Shown piece after piece: positions 52,706 to 61,297 of a stretch of DNA of 64,000 nt. The translations under genes were made by a program, and so were the position numbers. The DNA is from Acidovorax kalamii (GTDB taxonomy: Bacteria; Pseudomonadota; Gammaproteobacteria; Burkholderiales; Burkholderiaceae_C), in assembly GCF_002245625.1 (NCBI RefSeq), contig NZ_NOIG01000003.1, forward strand, positions 62,001 through 126,000. The letters are read 5' to 3'. Every line of letters starts with the position of its first letter. The first letter of the stretch is position 1. The notes below the pieces were generated by a model, which saw only the letters and a list, made by a program, of their open reading frames with translations, was not told the origin of the DNA and searched no databases.

Positions 52706-52727
52706 GCGTTCGTATAAAACGAATGCA
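52705..52727. promoter_or_regulatory. LysR-type operator (T-N11-A)
   Basis: The inverted repeat TTCGT-ATAAA-ACGAA (52709-52723) contains a T-N11-A core and is flanked by TGC and GCA, extending the symmetry to 23 bp with few mismatches. It lies directly upstream of the lysR ribosome-binding site and 115 bp before the DMT gene, the expected place for an autoregulated LysR site. Confidence 0.65.
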
Positions 52728-52841
52728 CGCTTGCTGGATCAACAATTGTGCCGTGCTGTATATGGGTGCAGGATCCTTGTCATCCAATAAAAAGCACGCA
52801 AATCGTTCGGCCCAGCCGCATGAAATGCACGAACCCACTCC

Positions 52842-53807
52842 ATGCCCTGGAAAAACTGGTCCTCCGAACGCCTTGGTCTTGCCCTCGCCATCCTGGCGGC
52901 GCTGGGCTTCTCCTTCAAAGCCATCTTTGTAAAACTGGCCTACGCCGTGCCCCAGGCCGTGCCAGTGGACTCCGTCACCCTGCTGTGCCTGCGCATGGCG
53001 TTTTCGGTGCCGGTGTTCGCCTGGGTGGGCTGGCGCGCCAGCCGCCACCTGGCGCCGCTGCAAGGGCGCGACTGGCTGGCCATTGTGGCGCTGGGCCTGC
53101 TGGGCTATTACGGCGCGAGCATCCTCGACTTCATCGGCCTCCAGTACATCACCGCCAGCCTGGAGCGGCTGATCCTCTTCACCTACCCCACGCTCACCAT
53201 CGTGATCGGGGTGCTCTTCATGGGCAAGCGCGCCTCGCGGCGCGAGCTGGGCGCGCTGCTGCTGTCCTACGCAGGCATTGGCCTGGCTTTTGCGCACGAC
53301 TTGCATGTGGCGGGCGACACGCGGGCCGTGCTCATCGGCGCGGGCTTCGTGTTCGGCTCGGCCGTGTCGTATGCGTTCTACCAGGCGGGCAGCGAGCCCG
53401 CCATCCGGCGCATGGGTGCGGCGCGCTTCACGGCACTGGCCATGCTGGTCTCCACCGGCGCCACTCTGCTGCATTTTGTGGTGTCGCAGCCTGTGGGCGC
53501 ACTGGTGCAGCCCGCGCCGGTCTACCTGCACGCGCTGGGCATGGCCGTGTTCTCCACCGTGTTGCCGGTGTTCATGACCTCCGCCGCCATCCGCCGCATT
53601 GGCGCCTCAAAGACGGCGCTCATCGGCACGCTGGGCCCCATCCTCACCATCTTTTTTGGTGCGTGGCTGCTGGGCGAGCCGTTGTCCGTCTGGCAACTGG
53701 GGGGTGCCGCCCTGGTGCTGGCGGGGGTCTTGCTGATCAGCAAAATCAGCATTCAAACAGGCTTTCTGCGCCTGATGGACAAGACTTTATTGCTATATAA
53801 AAAGTAG
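52842..53807 (+). CDS. DMT-superfamily (EamA) permease
   Basis: A 321-residue inner-membrane transporter with about ten helices in two EamA repeats (LAILAALGFSFKAIFVKLAY at the start, SLERLILFTYPTLTIVIGVL in the first repeat, IRRIGASKTALIGTLGPILT in the second). The substrate is unknown. It is transcribed away from the LysR gene, with a LysR-type operator between them. The C-terminal residues KTLLLYKK lie at the edge of a diverged dispersed-repeat-like sequence. It converges on the aspartokinase gene. Confidence 0.9.
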   Translation: MPWKNWSSERLGLALAILAALGFSFKAIFVKLAYAVPQAVPVDSVTLLCLRMAFSVPVFAWVGWRASRHLAPLQGRDWLAIVALGLLGYYGASILDFIGLQYITASLERLILFTYPTLTIVIGVLFMGKRASRRELGALLLSYAGIGLAFAHDLHVAGDTRAVLIGAGFVFGSAVSYAFYQAGSEPAIRRMGAARFTALAMLVSTGATLLHFVVSQPVGALVQPAPVYLHALGMAVFSTVLPVFMTSAAIRRIGASKTALIGTLGPILTIFFGAWLLGEPLSVWQLGGAALVLAGVLLISKISIQTGFLRLMDKTLLLYKK

Positions 53808-53850
53808 CAAAATCTCTGCCGCGTTTAATCCACCTCAGGCAAACAAGGGC
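53790..53850 (+). repeat. Possible diverged copy of the dispersed hairpin repeat (H)
   Basis: GCTAT-ATAAAAA-GTAGC resembles the left arm of the family, followed by a weak match (CTGCCGCGTTTAATCCACCTCAGGC) to the core. It overlaps the 3' end of the DMT gene, as copies C and D do for their genes. Similarity is lower than for the other copies. Confidence 0.35.
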
Positions 53851-53852
53851 GC

Positions 53853-53877
53853 AAAAAAAGCCCGCACGGGGCGGGCT
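53853..53877 (-). terminator. Rho-independent terminator of the aspartokinase gene
   Basis: AGCCCGC and GCGGGCT (53859-53865 and 53871-53877) form a 7-bp stem with a 5-nt loop. On the minus strand it is followed by a seven-T run. It lies 23 bp after the aspartokinase stop and could also stop transcripts of the converging DMT gene. Confidence 0.85.
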
Positions 53878-53900
53878 GTGGGCTGGACGCAGAAGCCTTC

Positions 53901-55322
53901 TCAGGCGCGCGGAACAGGTGAGCCGGAGTTCACGCACAGCGCCATGTTCAGTGCCTTGATGGCGGTCTTGTAGTCCTCGCGTTCGATCACGAACTGCATG
54001 TTCACCTGCCGCAGGGTCTGCGACACGCAGTTCACGTTGACCTGCGCATCCGCCAGCGCCTGTGCGGCCTTGGCCAGCACGCCGGGGATGCCGATGTTGG
54101 AGCCGATGGTGCAGACGATGGCACTGGGCTTGATCGTCACGACCTGGTAGTCCTCCTGCAGCTGCGCCACCAGCTCGGGCGTGACCTGGCTGTCCCACAC
54201 CAGGTGCGCGATGGAGTTGGCGTTGGTCGCCTTCAGGATGTAGCTCACCTCGTGCTTGCAGAACACGTTCATCAGGCCCGCATCGAAGCCCACGGTGCCC
54301 ACCATGCTGGGGTCATGGATCTCGATCAGCGTGACCTTGTCGGTGCCGGTCACGATCTCCACGCGGGCGCGCTCGCCCACGAAGTCTTTGGTGATCAGCG
54401 TGCCGGGGTGGTCGGGCTCGAACGTGTTCTTCAGGCGGATCGGGATGCCTGCCAGCTCCATCGGCTTGGCGGCCTTGGGGTGGATGGCTTCCATGCCCAC
54501 GTCAGCCAGCTGGTCGGCCACGTCGTAGTTGGTGGCGCCCACCACGATGGCGTTTTCCAGGCCCACCAGGTTGGGGTCGGCGGACGACAGGTGGAACTCC
54601 TTGTGGATCACGGCCTCGGCGGGGCGCACTTCCACAGCGATCTTGCTGAACGTGACCTCGGAATAGCCCCGGTCAAACTCGCGCATGATGCCTTCGGTGC
54701 CCTTGGTGTAGCCGGTGGCCACCACCACCTTGTCGCTCAGGTCCAGGCCCTTGAAGCTTTGCGCAATCCGCTCGTCAATGGTCCAGGCTTCGTTGTCGTC
54801 AAAGCCGGCCAGATCCATCAGCACGGCCTTCACGCCGTTGGCCTTGAGGATCTCGACCGAGTTGAACGCACTGTGCGATTCGCCGATGGAGGCGAGCACC
54901 TCGCGTGCGGCCAGCAGCACATCGTGGCGGCTCAGGTAGCCGCTGGCAAGCACGTGCTGCATGGCGCCCAGGTACTCGCGCGCCTGGCCAATGCGCTGGT
55001 CGATGAAGGCATCGGCCACATCCAGCGGCAGGCCCAGTTCGGCGTAGCCCGCGTTGAGCTTTTTCAGGCTGGTGGCCAGGTTGACCAGCGCATCCTGGTA
55101 GCCCTTGCCTTCGGCAAACAACGCATAGATGCCACGCTCGCCCGTCTTCTTATGCTCCAGCAGCTGGTTGGTCACGCCGGAGTAGGCGGACACCACATAG
55201 ATCCGGCCATAAATGCGCTTGGGATCGTGCAGCATGATGTGGCGCAGCACATCGCCAAAGGCGGTCATGGAAGTGCCGCCGATCTTCTCGACAGAGATCT
55301 TGGAGTTTTGAACGTCTTGCAT
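53901..55322 (-). CDS. Aspartate kinase, ectoine-type (Ask_Ect family)
   Basis: A 473-residue aspartokinase catalysing ATP-dependent phosphorylation of aspartate. It opens VEKIGGTSMTAFGDVLRHIM, with the KIGGTSM motif and RIYVVSAYSGVTNQLLEHKKTG typical of the ectoine-cluster type rather than LysC. The substrate region has VVVATGYTKGTEGIMREFDRG, YSEVTFSKIAVEV and the IHPKAAKP segment. Two C-terminal ACT domains are visible (VTLIEIHDPSMVGTVGFDAG and ..SNIGIPGVLAKAAQALADA). No ectABC genes are in the window. The regulatory ACT domains may give different feedback control. Start ATG 55322 is plausible. Confidence 0.9.
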   Translation of the reverse strand: MQDVQNSKISVEKIGGTSMTAFGDVLRHIMLHDPKRIYGRIYVVSAYSGVTNQLLEHKKTGERGIYALFAEGKGYQDALVNLATSLKKLNAGYAELGLPLDVADAFIDQRIGQAREYLGAMQHVLASGYLSRHDVLLAAREVLASIGESHSAFNSVEILKANGVKAVLMDLAGFDDNEAWTIDERIAQSFKGLDLSDKVVVATGYTKGTEGIMREFDRGYSEVTFSKIAVEVRPAEAVIHKEFHLSSADPNLVGLENAIVVGATNYDVADQLADVGMEAIHPKAAKPMELAGIPIRLKNTFEPDHPGTLITKDFVGERARVEIVTGTDKVTLIEIHDPSMVGTVGFDAGLMNVFCKHEVSYILKATNANSIAHLVWDSQVTPELVAQLQEDYQVVTIKPSAIVCTIGSNIGIPGVLAKAAQALADAQVNVNCVSQTLRQVNMQFVIEREDYKTAIKALNMALCVNSGSPVPRA

Positions 55323-55825
55323 GGACTGACAGGCTCAGGGGAGCTAAAAAGTTGGAAAGCCGGACGGGTGTTCTGCCAAGGGGCTCAGCGGCAGGAAACC
55401 CTCTATTTTCCACGACTTTTTGCCGGGGTACCTTGACGCAGGCCATCTCGATCGGGCGCTGTCCGCGCAAGCGTGGCATGAACCCGCAAAAGAGGCGCAC
55501 GACCATGCGCCGATTCAACATCAGACTTGGGAGGTGGCAGCGTGTGCGGAAGGCGCTGTGGATGCCTCTTCGACCTCCAGGCCCCACGGGCCCAATCCTC
55601 AACAAACAACTCCCAGGGTGCCGGGCCCGGTCAGAACCCTTGCCACTGCGCATGGCTTGGCGATGACGCGGCTGGACGCTGTCGGGGGAACAGGCCGTTG
55701 TTGATGTGCCTTGGCCTGGTCTTCGGCTGGCAGTGTCGCGCACTGAGGACGGACGGCGGCACTTCGCGACGAGGAGGTCATGCCCCCAAACTGAGCGATT
55801 CCTGTGACCGCCTAGCGCAACGTCG
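55323..55825. other. 503-bp region without a recognisable gene
   Basis: Between the aspartokinase start and the PAS/EAL stop. Short open frames exist on both strands, but none has a recognisable protein pattern or an apparent ribosome-binding site. No tRNA, hairpin terminator with T-run or dispersed-repeat copy was seen. It should contain the aspartokinase promoter; otherwise I see nothing assignable. A decayed gene is possible. Confidence 0.5.
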
Positions 55826-57550
55826 TCAGGAGCCAGACATCCTCAACAACTGCTCTCGCGGCACCGCTTTGCTGAACAGAAAACCCTGCGCGAACTGACA
55901 TCCTTCCGCCGCCAAGAAATCGGCCTGCTCGCGCGTTTCCACGCCTTCCGCGACCACCTCTTGCTTCAGGCTGCGCGCAATCGACAAAATGGCCCTGATG
56001 AGTTCGGCCCTGAAATGGTCAGTGGTTGCACGGTGGATGAACGACTTGTCAATTTTGAGCGTATCGATGGGAAAACGGGCCAGATAGGAAAGGGCCGAAT
56101 AGCCGGTGCCGAAGTCGTCAATCGCAATGGTGGACCCCATGTCACGCAGCGCCCGCAGAGCTTTGACCGCAACACCGTCCTCGTCCAGAAGCAAGCTCTC
56201 GGTAATTTCGAACTCCAGCCACTGAAACCTGCACCCGGTTGCGGACACGATTCTCTGCACTTGTGCCACGAAGCCGGCGGCCTGGATCTGGCGGGCCGAG
56301 AGATTGACCGCCACCTTGCGAGGCTGTGTGGCCCCGGCATTCCACACCACGGCGGTGCGGCAGGATTCACGCAGCACCCAGGCACCCAGCTCAATGATTA
56401 AGCCGGAGTCTTCCGCTACGTTGCGTGAAACAGTGATGAAATGGGGACGCGCATCCGCACTGGTCCGCATTTGCGATATTGACAATTCAAACCAGCGCAG
56501 ACCCAGAGGGGTCATGACCGAGATGACATGACCCAATGACACGCCCTTGCGCTCGGCTTCGGAGAACGCCATTTGGGCAATGGCCACGCTTTCAGGCGAC
56601 AGCACTTCCTGCACTGTCCGGCCCAGCAAAGCCTCCCGGCTTGCAGCCAACAACTCGGGGCTGCGTGTCCAGACGTTCAGGTAGCGGCCCTCCCAGTCGG
56701 TTTCGAACAATACGTCCGGGAAGGCATCGATCACTCCTTGCGCAAAAGCCAATGCCTTTTGGAGGTCGCTCTCCGTGCGTTTGCGGTCGGTTATGTCTCT
56801 GGAGTAGCCAACAGTGCCCACCACCTTGCCGTGCTGGTGTAGCGGGGATTTCCACACCTCCATCCAGCGCCGCTGGCCGTGCTCATCGACGTACAACTCC
56901 TCCACATAATGGGCCTCACCCGCCGCCATGACCGCCCGGTCATCGGCGACATACATTTCCGCCAAATCCTTGGGGAAGAAATCGATTTCAGTCCGTCCCT
57001 CCAGTTCCGCAGTGGAGGCTACCCGCGCCACTCTGGCGTACGCGGTATTGGCTGCCAATAAACGGCTGTGTTCGTCCTTGAGCCAGACAAAAAAAGGAAA
57101 CTCGTCCAGCAAAGTGCGCCAATACTGCTGGCGCTGCTGTAGAGCTTCCTGCAGCCGCTGGGCTTCCGACATGTCGCGGACGATGGAGACAGCAAACAAG
57201 CGGCCCTCACGTCGCAGAGTCACCCCATGCACCTGCACCGCAATCAGTTTGCCGCTCTGAGTCTTGTGCACCGTGTCGATGACGAAAGACTGGCCTTCCG
57301 GGCTTTGCAGGATTTCCAGGCACTGCTCCCTGGAAATATTCGGATCGATGTCCGGCGGCCCCATGAGCAGCAGCGCCTCGCGGCTGTACTCCAAGGCGCG
57401 GGTTGCGGCATCGTTCACATAGACGAAGCGGCCCTCTTCACCCAGGATGAACACGGCATCCTGGTACAGGTCCAGCCCCCTGCCTAACAGCACCCAGGCC
57501 AGGTTCGGGTCGCCGTCAGGCCGGGCGACGATGGTTGGCGTTAGGGGCAT
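55826..57550 (-). CDS. PAS-PAS-PAS protein with truncated EAL domain (internal deletion)
   Basis: A 574-residue protein that appears to have lost its middle. Three PAS domains (about 20-135, 140-262 and 270-378) are followed directly by the last two-thirds of an EAL domain starting at DSGLIIELGAWVLRESC. The whole GGDEF domain and the first part of EAL, including the EAL motif itself, are missing. Remaining EAL residues are N in AVNLSARQ, E in EFEITESLL, DD in IDDFGTGYS, K in TLKIDKSF and E in AEGVETREQ. The join falls at RNVAEDSGL (V378-A379-E380), where both the end of a PAS domain and an EAL domain normally carry a V-A-E-like sequence. Without the metal-binding Glu of EAL, phosphodiesterase activity is doubtful. 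The frame is intact, so it could serve as a sensor or c-di-GMP-binding protein. Confidence 0.88.
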   Translation of the reverse strand: MPLTPTIVARPDGDPNLAWVLLGRGLDLYQDAVFILGEEGRFVYVNDAATRALEYSREALLLMGPPDIDPNISREQCLEILQSPEGQSFVIDTVHKTQSGKLIAVQVHGVTLRREGRLFAVSIVRDMSEAQRLQEALQQRQQYWRTLLDEFPFFVWLKDEHSRLLAANTAYARVARVASTAELEGRTEIDFFPKDLAEMYVADDRAVMAAGEAHYVEELYVDEHGQRRWMEVWKSPLHQHGKVVGTVGYSRDITDRKRTESDLQKALAFAQGVIDAFPDVLFETDWEGRYLNVWTRSPELLAASREALLGRTVQEVLSPESVAIAQMAFSEAERKGVSLGHVISVMTPLGLRWFELSISQMRTSADARPHFITVSRNVAEDSGLIIELGAWVLRESCRTAVVWNAGATQPRKVAVNLSARQIQAAGFVAQVQRIVSATGCRFQWLEFEITESLLLDEDGVAVKALRALRDMGSTIAIDDFGTGYSALSYLARFPIDTLKIDKSFIHRATTDHFRAELIRAILSIARSLKQEVVAEGVETREQADFLAAEGCQFAQGFLFSKAVPREQLLRMSGS

Positions 57551-57672
57551 CCTGCTTCCAGATCAACAATCTGCTGGTTGTAGTCATACGTCTGCCCTGG
57601 GGCTGGGGGGTCGCGTCAGTCAGTACCGATGCGCAACATTTTGCAACGATTGCATGGGCGCGCAAATGCGCA

Positions 57673-57702
57673 AAAGCCCGAACCGTTGCCAGTTCGGGCT
57701 TT
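57673..57702 (-). terminator. Rho-independent terminator of the pdh operon
   Basis: AAAGCCCGAAC (57673-57683) and GTTCGGGCTTT (57692-57702) form a perfect 11-bp stem with an 8-nt loop. On the minus strand it lies 38 bp after the lpdA stop and is followed by T's (TTTTG). It ends the aceE-aceF-lpdA transcript. Confidence 0.88.
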
Positions 57703-57740
57703 CCTTTCTCAACGTAGCTCGAAGCTTGGAGGCCAGCTAC

Positions 57741-59591
57741 TTACTTTTTCTGCGGCGGCACATCCGTGCAAGAACCATGCGCAATCTCCGCCGCCATGCC
57801 GATGCTCTCGCCGAGCGTCGGGTGCGGGTGGATCGTCTTGCCGATGTCCACTGCGTCTGCGCCCATCTCGATGGCCAGCGCGATCTCACCGATCATGTCG
57901 CCCGCATGCGTGCCGACCATGCCGCCGCCCAGGATCTTGCCGTGGCCGTGGGCCTCGGGCGAGTCGTCGAACAGCAGCTTGGTCACGCCTTCGTCGCGGC
58001 CGTTGGCGATGGCGCGGCCGGAGGCCGTCCAGGGGAACAGGCCCTTCTTGACCTTGATGCCTTGCGCCTTGGCCTGGTCTTCGGTCAGGCCGACCCATGC
58101 CACTTCGGGGTCTGTATAGGCCACCGATGGAATCACGCGGGCGTTGAAGGCGGCAGCGGCCAGCTCCTTGTTGCCTTGCAGTTCACCGGCAATCACTTCA
58201 GCCGCCACGTGCGCCTCGTGCACCGCCTTGTGCGCCAGCATGGGCTGGCCCACGATGTCGCCGATGGCGAAGATGTGCGGCACGTTGGTGCGCATCTGGA
58301 TGTCCACGTTGATGAAGCCACGGTCTGTGACGGCGACACCAGCCTTCTCGGCAGCGATCTTCTTGCCGTTGGGCGTGCGGCCCACGGCCTGCAGCACCAG
58401 GTCGTACACCTGTGGCTCGGGGGCCGTGCCGCCCTCTTCCGCTGGCGCGAACGTGACCTTGATGCCTTCAGGCGTTGCCTCGGCACCGACGGTTTTCGTC
58501 TTCAACATGATGTTGTCGAAGCGCTTGGCGTTCATCTTTTGCCAGATCTTGACGAGGTCGCGGTCGGCGCCCTGCATCAGGCCGTCCATCATCTCAACCA
58601 CATCCAGGCGTGCGCCCAGGGTGCTGTAGACGGTGCCCATTTCCAGGCCGATGATGCCGCCGCCCAGGATGAGCATGCGCTTGGGCACTTCCTTGAGTGC
58701 CAGGGCGCCGGTGGAATCGACCACGCGCGGGTCGTTGGGCATGAAGGGCAGGCGCACGGCCTGGCTACCTGCGGCGATGATGGCCTTCTTGAAGGCAATG
58801 ACCTTCTTGGTGCCCGTCTTCTCCTGGCCGGTGCCGGTGGTTTCTTCCACTTCAAGGTGGTTGGCGCCGACGAAGGCACCGTAGCCACGCACGGTGGTCA
58901 CCTTGCGCATCTTGGCCATGGCGGCCAGGCCGCCGGTGAGCTTGCCGATGACCTTCTCTTTGTGGCCGCGCAGCTTATCGATGTTGACGGCGGGCGCGCC
59001 AAAGTCCACGCCCAAGTCGGCCATGTGGCTGACTTCGTCCATAACGGCTGCCACGTGCAGAAGCGCCTTGGAGGGGATGCAGCCCACGTTCAGGCAAACG
59101 CCGCCCAGAGTGGCATAACGCTCGACGATGACGACCTTGAGACCCAGGTCGGCGGCACGGAAGGCGGCGCTGTAGCCACCAGGGCCGCCGCCGAGCACGA
59201 GCACGTCACAGTCCAGATCGGCCGATCCAGCGAAGCTGGATGCTACTGGATTGATAGCTGCTTGCGCTTGCTGAACGGGCGCAGGGGCCTGTTTTTGCTC
59301 AGAAACTGCAGGCGCTGGGGCGGCTGCAGGTGCTGGCGCTGCCGCGCCTGCGCCCTGCACTTCCAGCGTCAACACCACCGAGCCTTCGGCGATCTTGTCG
59401 CCGAGCTTCACTTTCAGCTCCTTCACAACCCCAGCATGGCTGGACGGGATCTCCATGGAGGCCTTGTCAGACTCCACGGTGATCAGGCTTTGCTCGGCCT
59501 TGATTGTGTCGCCGGGCTTGACCAGCACTTCGATGATGGCCACTTCGGCGAAGTCGCCGATGTCGGGCACCTTGATGTCAATGATTGCCAT
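57741..59591 (-). CDS. lpdA: Dihydrolipoyl dehydrogenase (E3) with N-terminal lipoyl domain
   Basis: E3 of the pyruvate dehydrogenase complex, which reoxidises dihydrolipoamide with NAD+. The 616 residues start with a lipoyl domain (lysine in [12 protein letters not shown], 39-50), an Ala/Pro/Gln linker (about 80-126), then the flavoprotein. FAD binding is [17 protein letters not shown], redox cysteines are C166 and C171 in [13 protein letters not shown], and NAD binding is [17 protein letters not shown]. The catalytic His-Glu region is [12 protein letters not shown] lipoyl-E3 fusion is characteristic of Betaproteobacteria and others. The linker segment at about 98-118 is encoded by dispersed repeat copy G. 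It is third in the operon, 19 bp after aceF. Confidence 0.96.
   Translation of the reverse strand: MAIIDIKVPDIGDFAEVAIIEVLVKPGDTIKAEQSLITVESDKASMEIPSSHAGVVKELKVKLGDKIAEGSVVLTLEVQGAGAAAPAPAAAPAPAVSEQKQAPAPVQQAQAAINPVASSFAGSADLDCDVLVLGGGPGGYSAAFRAADLGLKVVIVERYATLGGVCLNVGCIPSKALLHVAAVMDEVSHMADLGVDFGAPAVNIDKLRGHKEKVIGKLTGGLAAMAKMRKVTTVRGYGAFVGANHLEVEETTGTGQEKTGTKKVIAFKKAIIAAGSQAVRLPFMPNDPRVVDSTGALALKEVPKRMLILGGGIIGLEMGTVYSTLGARLDVVEMMDGLMQGADRDLVKIWQKMNAKRFDNIMLKTKTVGAEATPEGIKVTFAPAEEGGTAPEPQVYDLVLQAVGRTPNGKKIAAEKAGVAVTDRGFINVDIQMRTNVPHIFAIGDIVGQPMLAHKAVHEAHVAAEVIAGELQGNKELAAAAFNARVIPSVAYTDPEVAWVGLTEDQAKAQGIKVKKGLFPWTASGRAIANGRDEGVTKLLFDDSPEAHGHGKILGGGMVGTHAGDMIGEIALAIEMGADAVDIGKTIHPHPTLGESIGMAAEIAHGSCTDVPPQKK
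59240..59302 (+). repeat. Dispersed hairpin repeat, copy G, inside lpdA
   Basis: GCTACTGGATTGATAGCT, CTTGCGCTTG, GGGCGCAGGGGCC and TGTTTTTGCTC, in the family order. It lies wholly in the lpdA coding region and on the minus strand encodes about residues 98-118, the flexible linker between the lipoyl domain and the E3 core. The frame is preserved. Confidence 0.75.
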
Positions 59592-59610
59592 GGTGTGTCT
59601 TGCCCTTTCG

Positions 59611-61278
59611 TTACATCACGATGCGGCGGAAGTCCGCCAGCAGCGAGGCAAAGTACACGTTGAAGCGTGCAGCAGCGGCGCCGTCGATCACGCGGTGGTC
59701 CCAGCTCAGGCTTAGGGGCAGCATGAGGCGCGGTGCGAACTGCTTGCCGTCCCACTTGGGTTCGATGCTGCTCTTGCACACGCCCATGATGGCGACTTCG
59801 GGCGCGTTGATGATGGGCGTGAAGTAACGGCCACCGATGCCACCCAGCGAGCTGATGGAGAAGCAGCCGCCGGTCATGTCGGCCGGGCCCAGCTTGCCAT
59901 CGCGCGCCTTCTTGGCCAGGTCGCCCATCTCTTGCGAGATCTGCACGATGCCCTTCTTGTCGGCATCACGGATGACGGGAACCACCAGCCCGTTGGGCGT
60001 GTCGGCCGCAAAGCCGATGTGGAAGTAGTTCTTCATCACCAGCTGGTCGCCGTCGAGCGAGCTGTTGAACTCGGGGAACTTCTTGAGCGCAGCCACGGCG
60101 GCCTTGATCATGAAGGCGAGCATGGTGACCTTGACGCCACTCTTCTCGTTCTCCTTGTTGAACTGCACGCGGAAGGCTTCGAGGTCGGTGATGTCCGCGT
60201 CGTCATGGTTAGTGACGTGCGGGATGACGACCCAGTTGCGGTGCAGGTTGGCACCGCTGATCTTCTTGATGCGCGAGAGGTCCTTGCGCTCCACCGGGCC
60301 AAACTTGGTGAAGTCCACCTTGGGCCAGGGCAGCAGGTCAAGGCCGACGCCCGAGCCGCCGGACGCCGCAGCGGGCGCCTTGGCGGCCTGGGCCTTGGTC
60401 TGCACGGCGCCTGCCATCACCTGCTTGGTGAAGGCGGCCACGTCGTCCTGGGTGATGCGGCCCTTGGGGCCGGTGCCCTTGACTTCGTCGATGGGCACGC
60501 CCAGTTCGCGGGCGAACTTGCGCACCGAAGGCGATGCATGGGGCAGTCCTGCCGTGGGGGTGCCGGGCTGGTGGGCGGGGACCGAGGCGGTGGCAGCGGC
60601 GGGTGCTGCGGCAGCCACTGCGACTGCAGGAGCAGCCACGGGGGCAGGTGCGGGCGCAGCGGCTGCAACGGGTGCGGCGGCAGGCGCTGCAACAGCAGCC
60701 GCGCCTTCCAGAATTGCCACCAGATCACCGATGTTTACGGTGTCGCCAATCTTGACCTTGAATTCCTTGAGCACGCCAGCGGCGGGCGACGGGATCTCCA
60801 TGGAGGCTTTGTCGGATTCGACGGTGAACAGGGATTGTTCGACCTTGATGGTGTCGCCGGGCTTGACCAGCAGCTCGATCACGGCCACGTCCTTGAAGTC
60901 ACCGATGTCGGGTACGCGCACTTCGACTGGACCAGCGGCCGCAGGGGCCGGGGCTGGTGCTGCCGCCGCCACTGGGGCGGGGGCTGCGGCTGCTGGAGCA
61001 GGAGCCGGTGCAGCGGCCGGGGCTGCCGCAGCGCCCGCGTCAGCGGACTCCACCACCGCAATCACGGAGCCTTGCTTGACCTTGTCGCCCAGCGCAATCT
61101 TGAGTTCCTTGACCACGCCAGCGTGGCTGGATGGGATCTCCATCGACGCTTTGTCGGATTCGACGGTGATGAGCGACTGCTCGGCCTTCACGGTGTCGCC
61201 CACCTTGACCAGCAACTCGATCACGCCCACTTCGTCGAAGTCCCCGATGTCCGGGACTTGAATGTTGACCAATGCCAT
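59611..61278 (-). CDS. aceF: Dihydrolipoyllysine acetyltransferase (E2) of pyruvate dehydrogenase
   Basis: E2 core of the complex, transferring acetyl groups to CoA. The 555 residues contain two lipoyl domains (about 1-80 and 115-195, each with [12 protein letters not shown]), Ala/Pro-rich linkers, and a peripheral subunit-binding domain near 265-300 ([20 protein letters not shown]). The catalytic domain ends with H528 and D532 in [15 protein letters not shown]. Start ATG 61278 has GGAGA at 8 bp. It sits between aceE (19-bp gap) and lpdA (19-bp gap), so the three form one operon. Confidence 0.96.
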   Translation of the reverse strand: MALVNIQVPDIGDFDEVGVIELLVKVGDTVKAEQSLITVESDKASMEIPSSHAGVVKELKIALGDKVKQGSVIAVVESADAGAAAAPAAAPAPAPAAAAPAPVAAAAPAPAPAAAGPVEVRVPDIGDFKDVAVIELLVKPGDTIKVEQSLFTVESDKASMEIPSPAAGVLKEFKVKIGDTVNIGDLVAILEGAAAVAAPAAAPVAAAAPAPAPVAAPAVAVAAAAPAAATASVPAHQPGTPTAGLPHASPSVRKFARELGVPIDEVKGTGPKGRITQDDVAAFTKQVMAGAVQTKAQAAKAPAAASGGSGVGLDLLPWPKVDFTKFGPVERKDLSRIKKISGANLHRNWVVIPHVTNHDDADITDLEAFRVQFNKENEKSGVKVTMLAFMIKAAVAALKKFPEFNSSLDGDQLVMKNYFHIGFAADTPNGLVVPVIRDADKKGIVQISQEMGDLAKKARDGKLGPADMTGGCFSISSLGGIGGRYFTPIINAPEVAIMGVCKSSIEPKWDGKQFAPRLMLPLSLSWDHRVIDGAAAARFNVYFASLLADFRRIVM

Positions 61279-61297
61279 TGTTCTGTCTCCGTTCGTT

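Noticed and set aside
55527..55898. 123-codon open frame in the gene-poor region
   Set aside because: It shows no family pattern or ribosome-binding site, and it overlaps the 3' end of the PAS/EAL gene.
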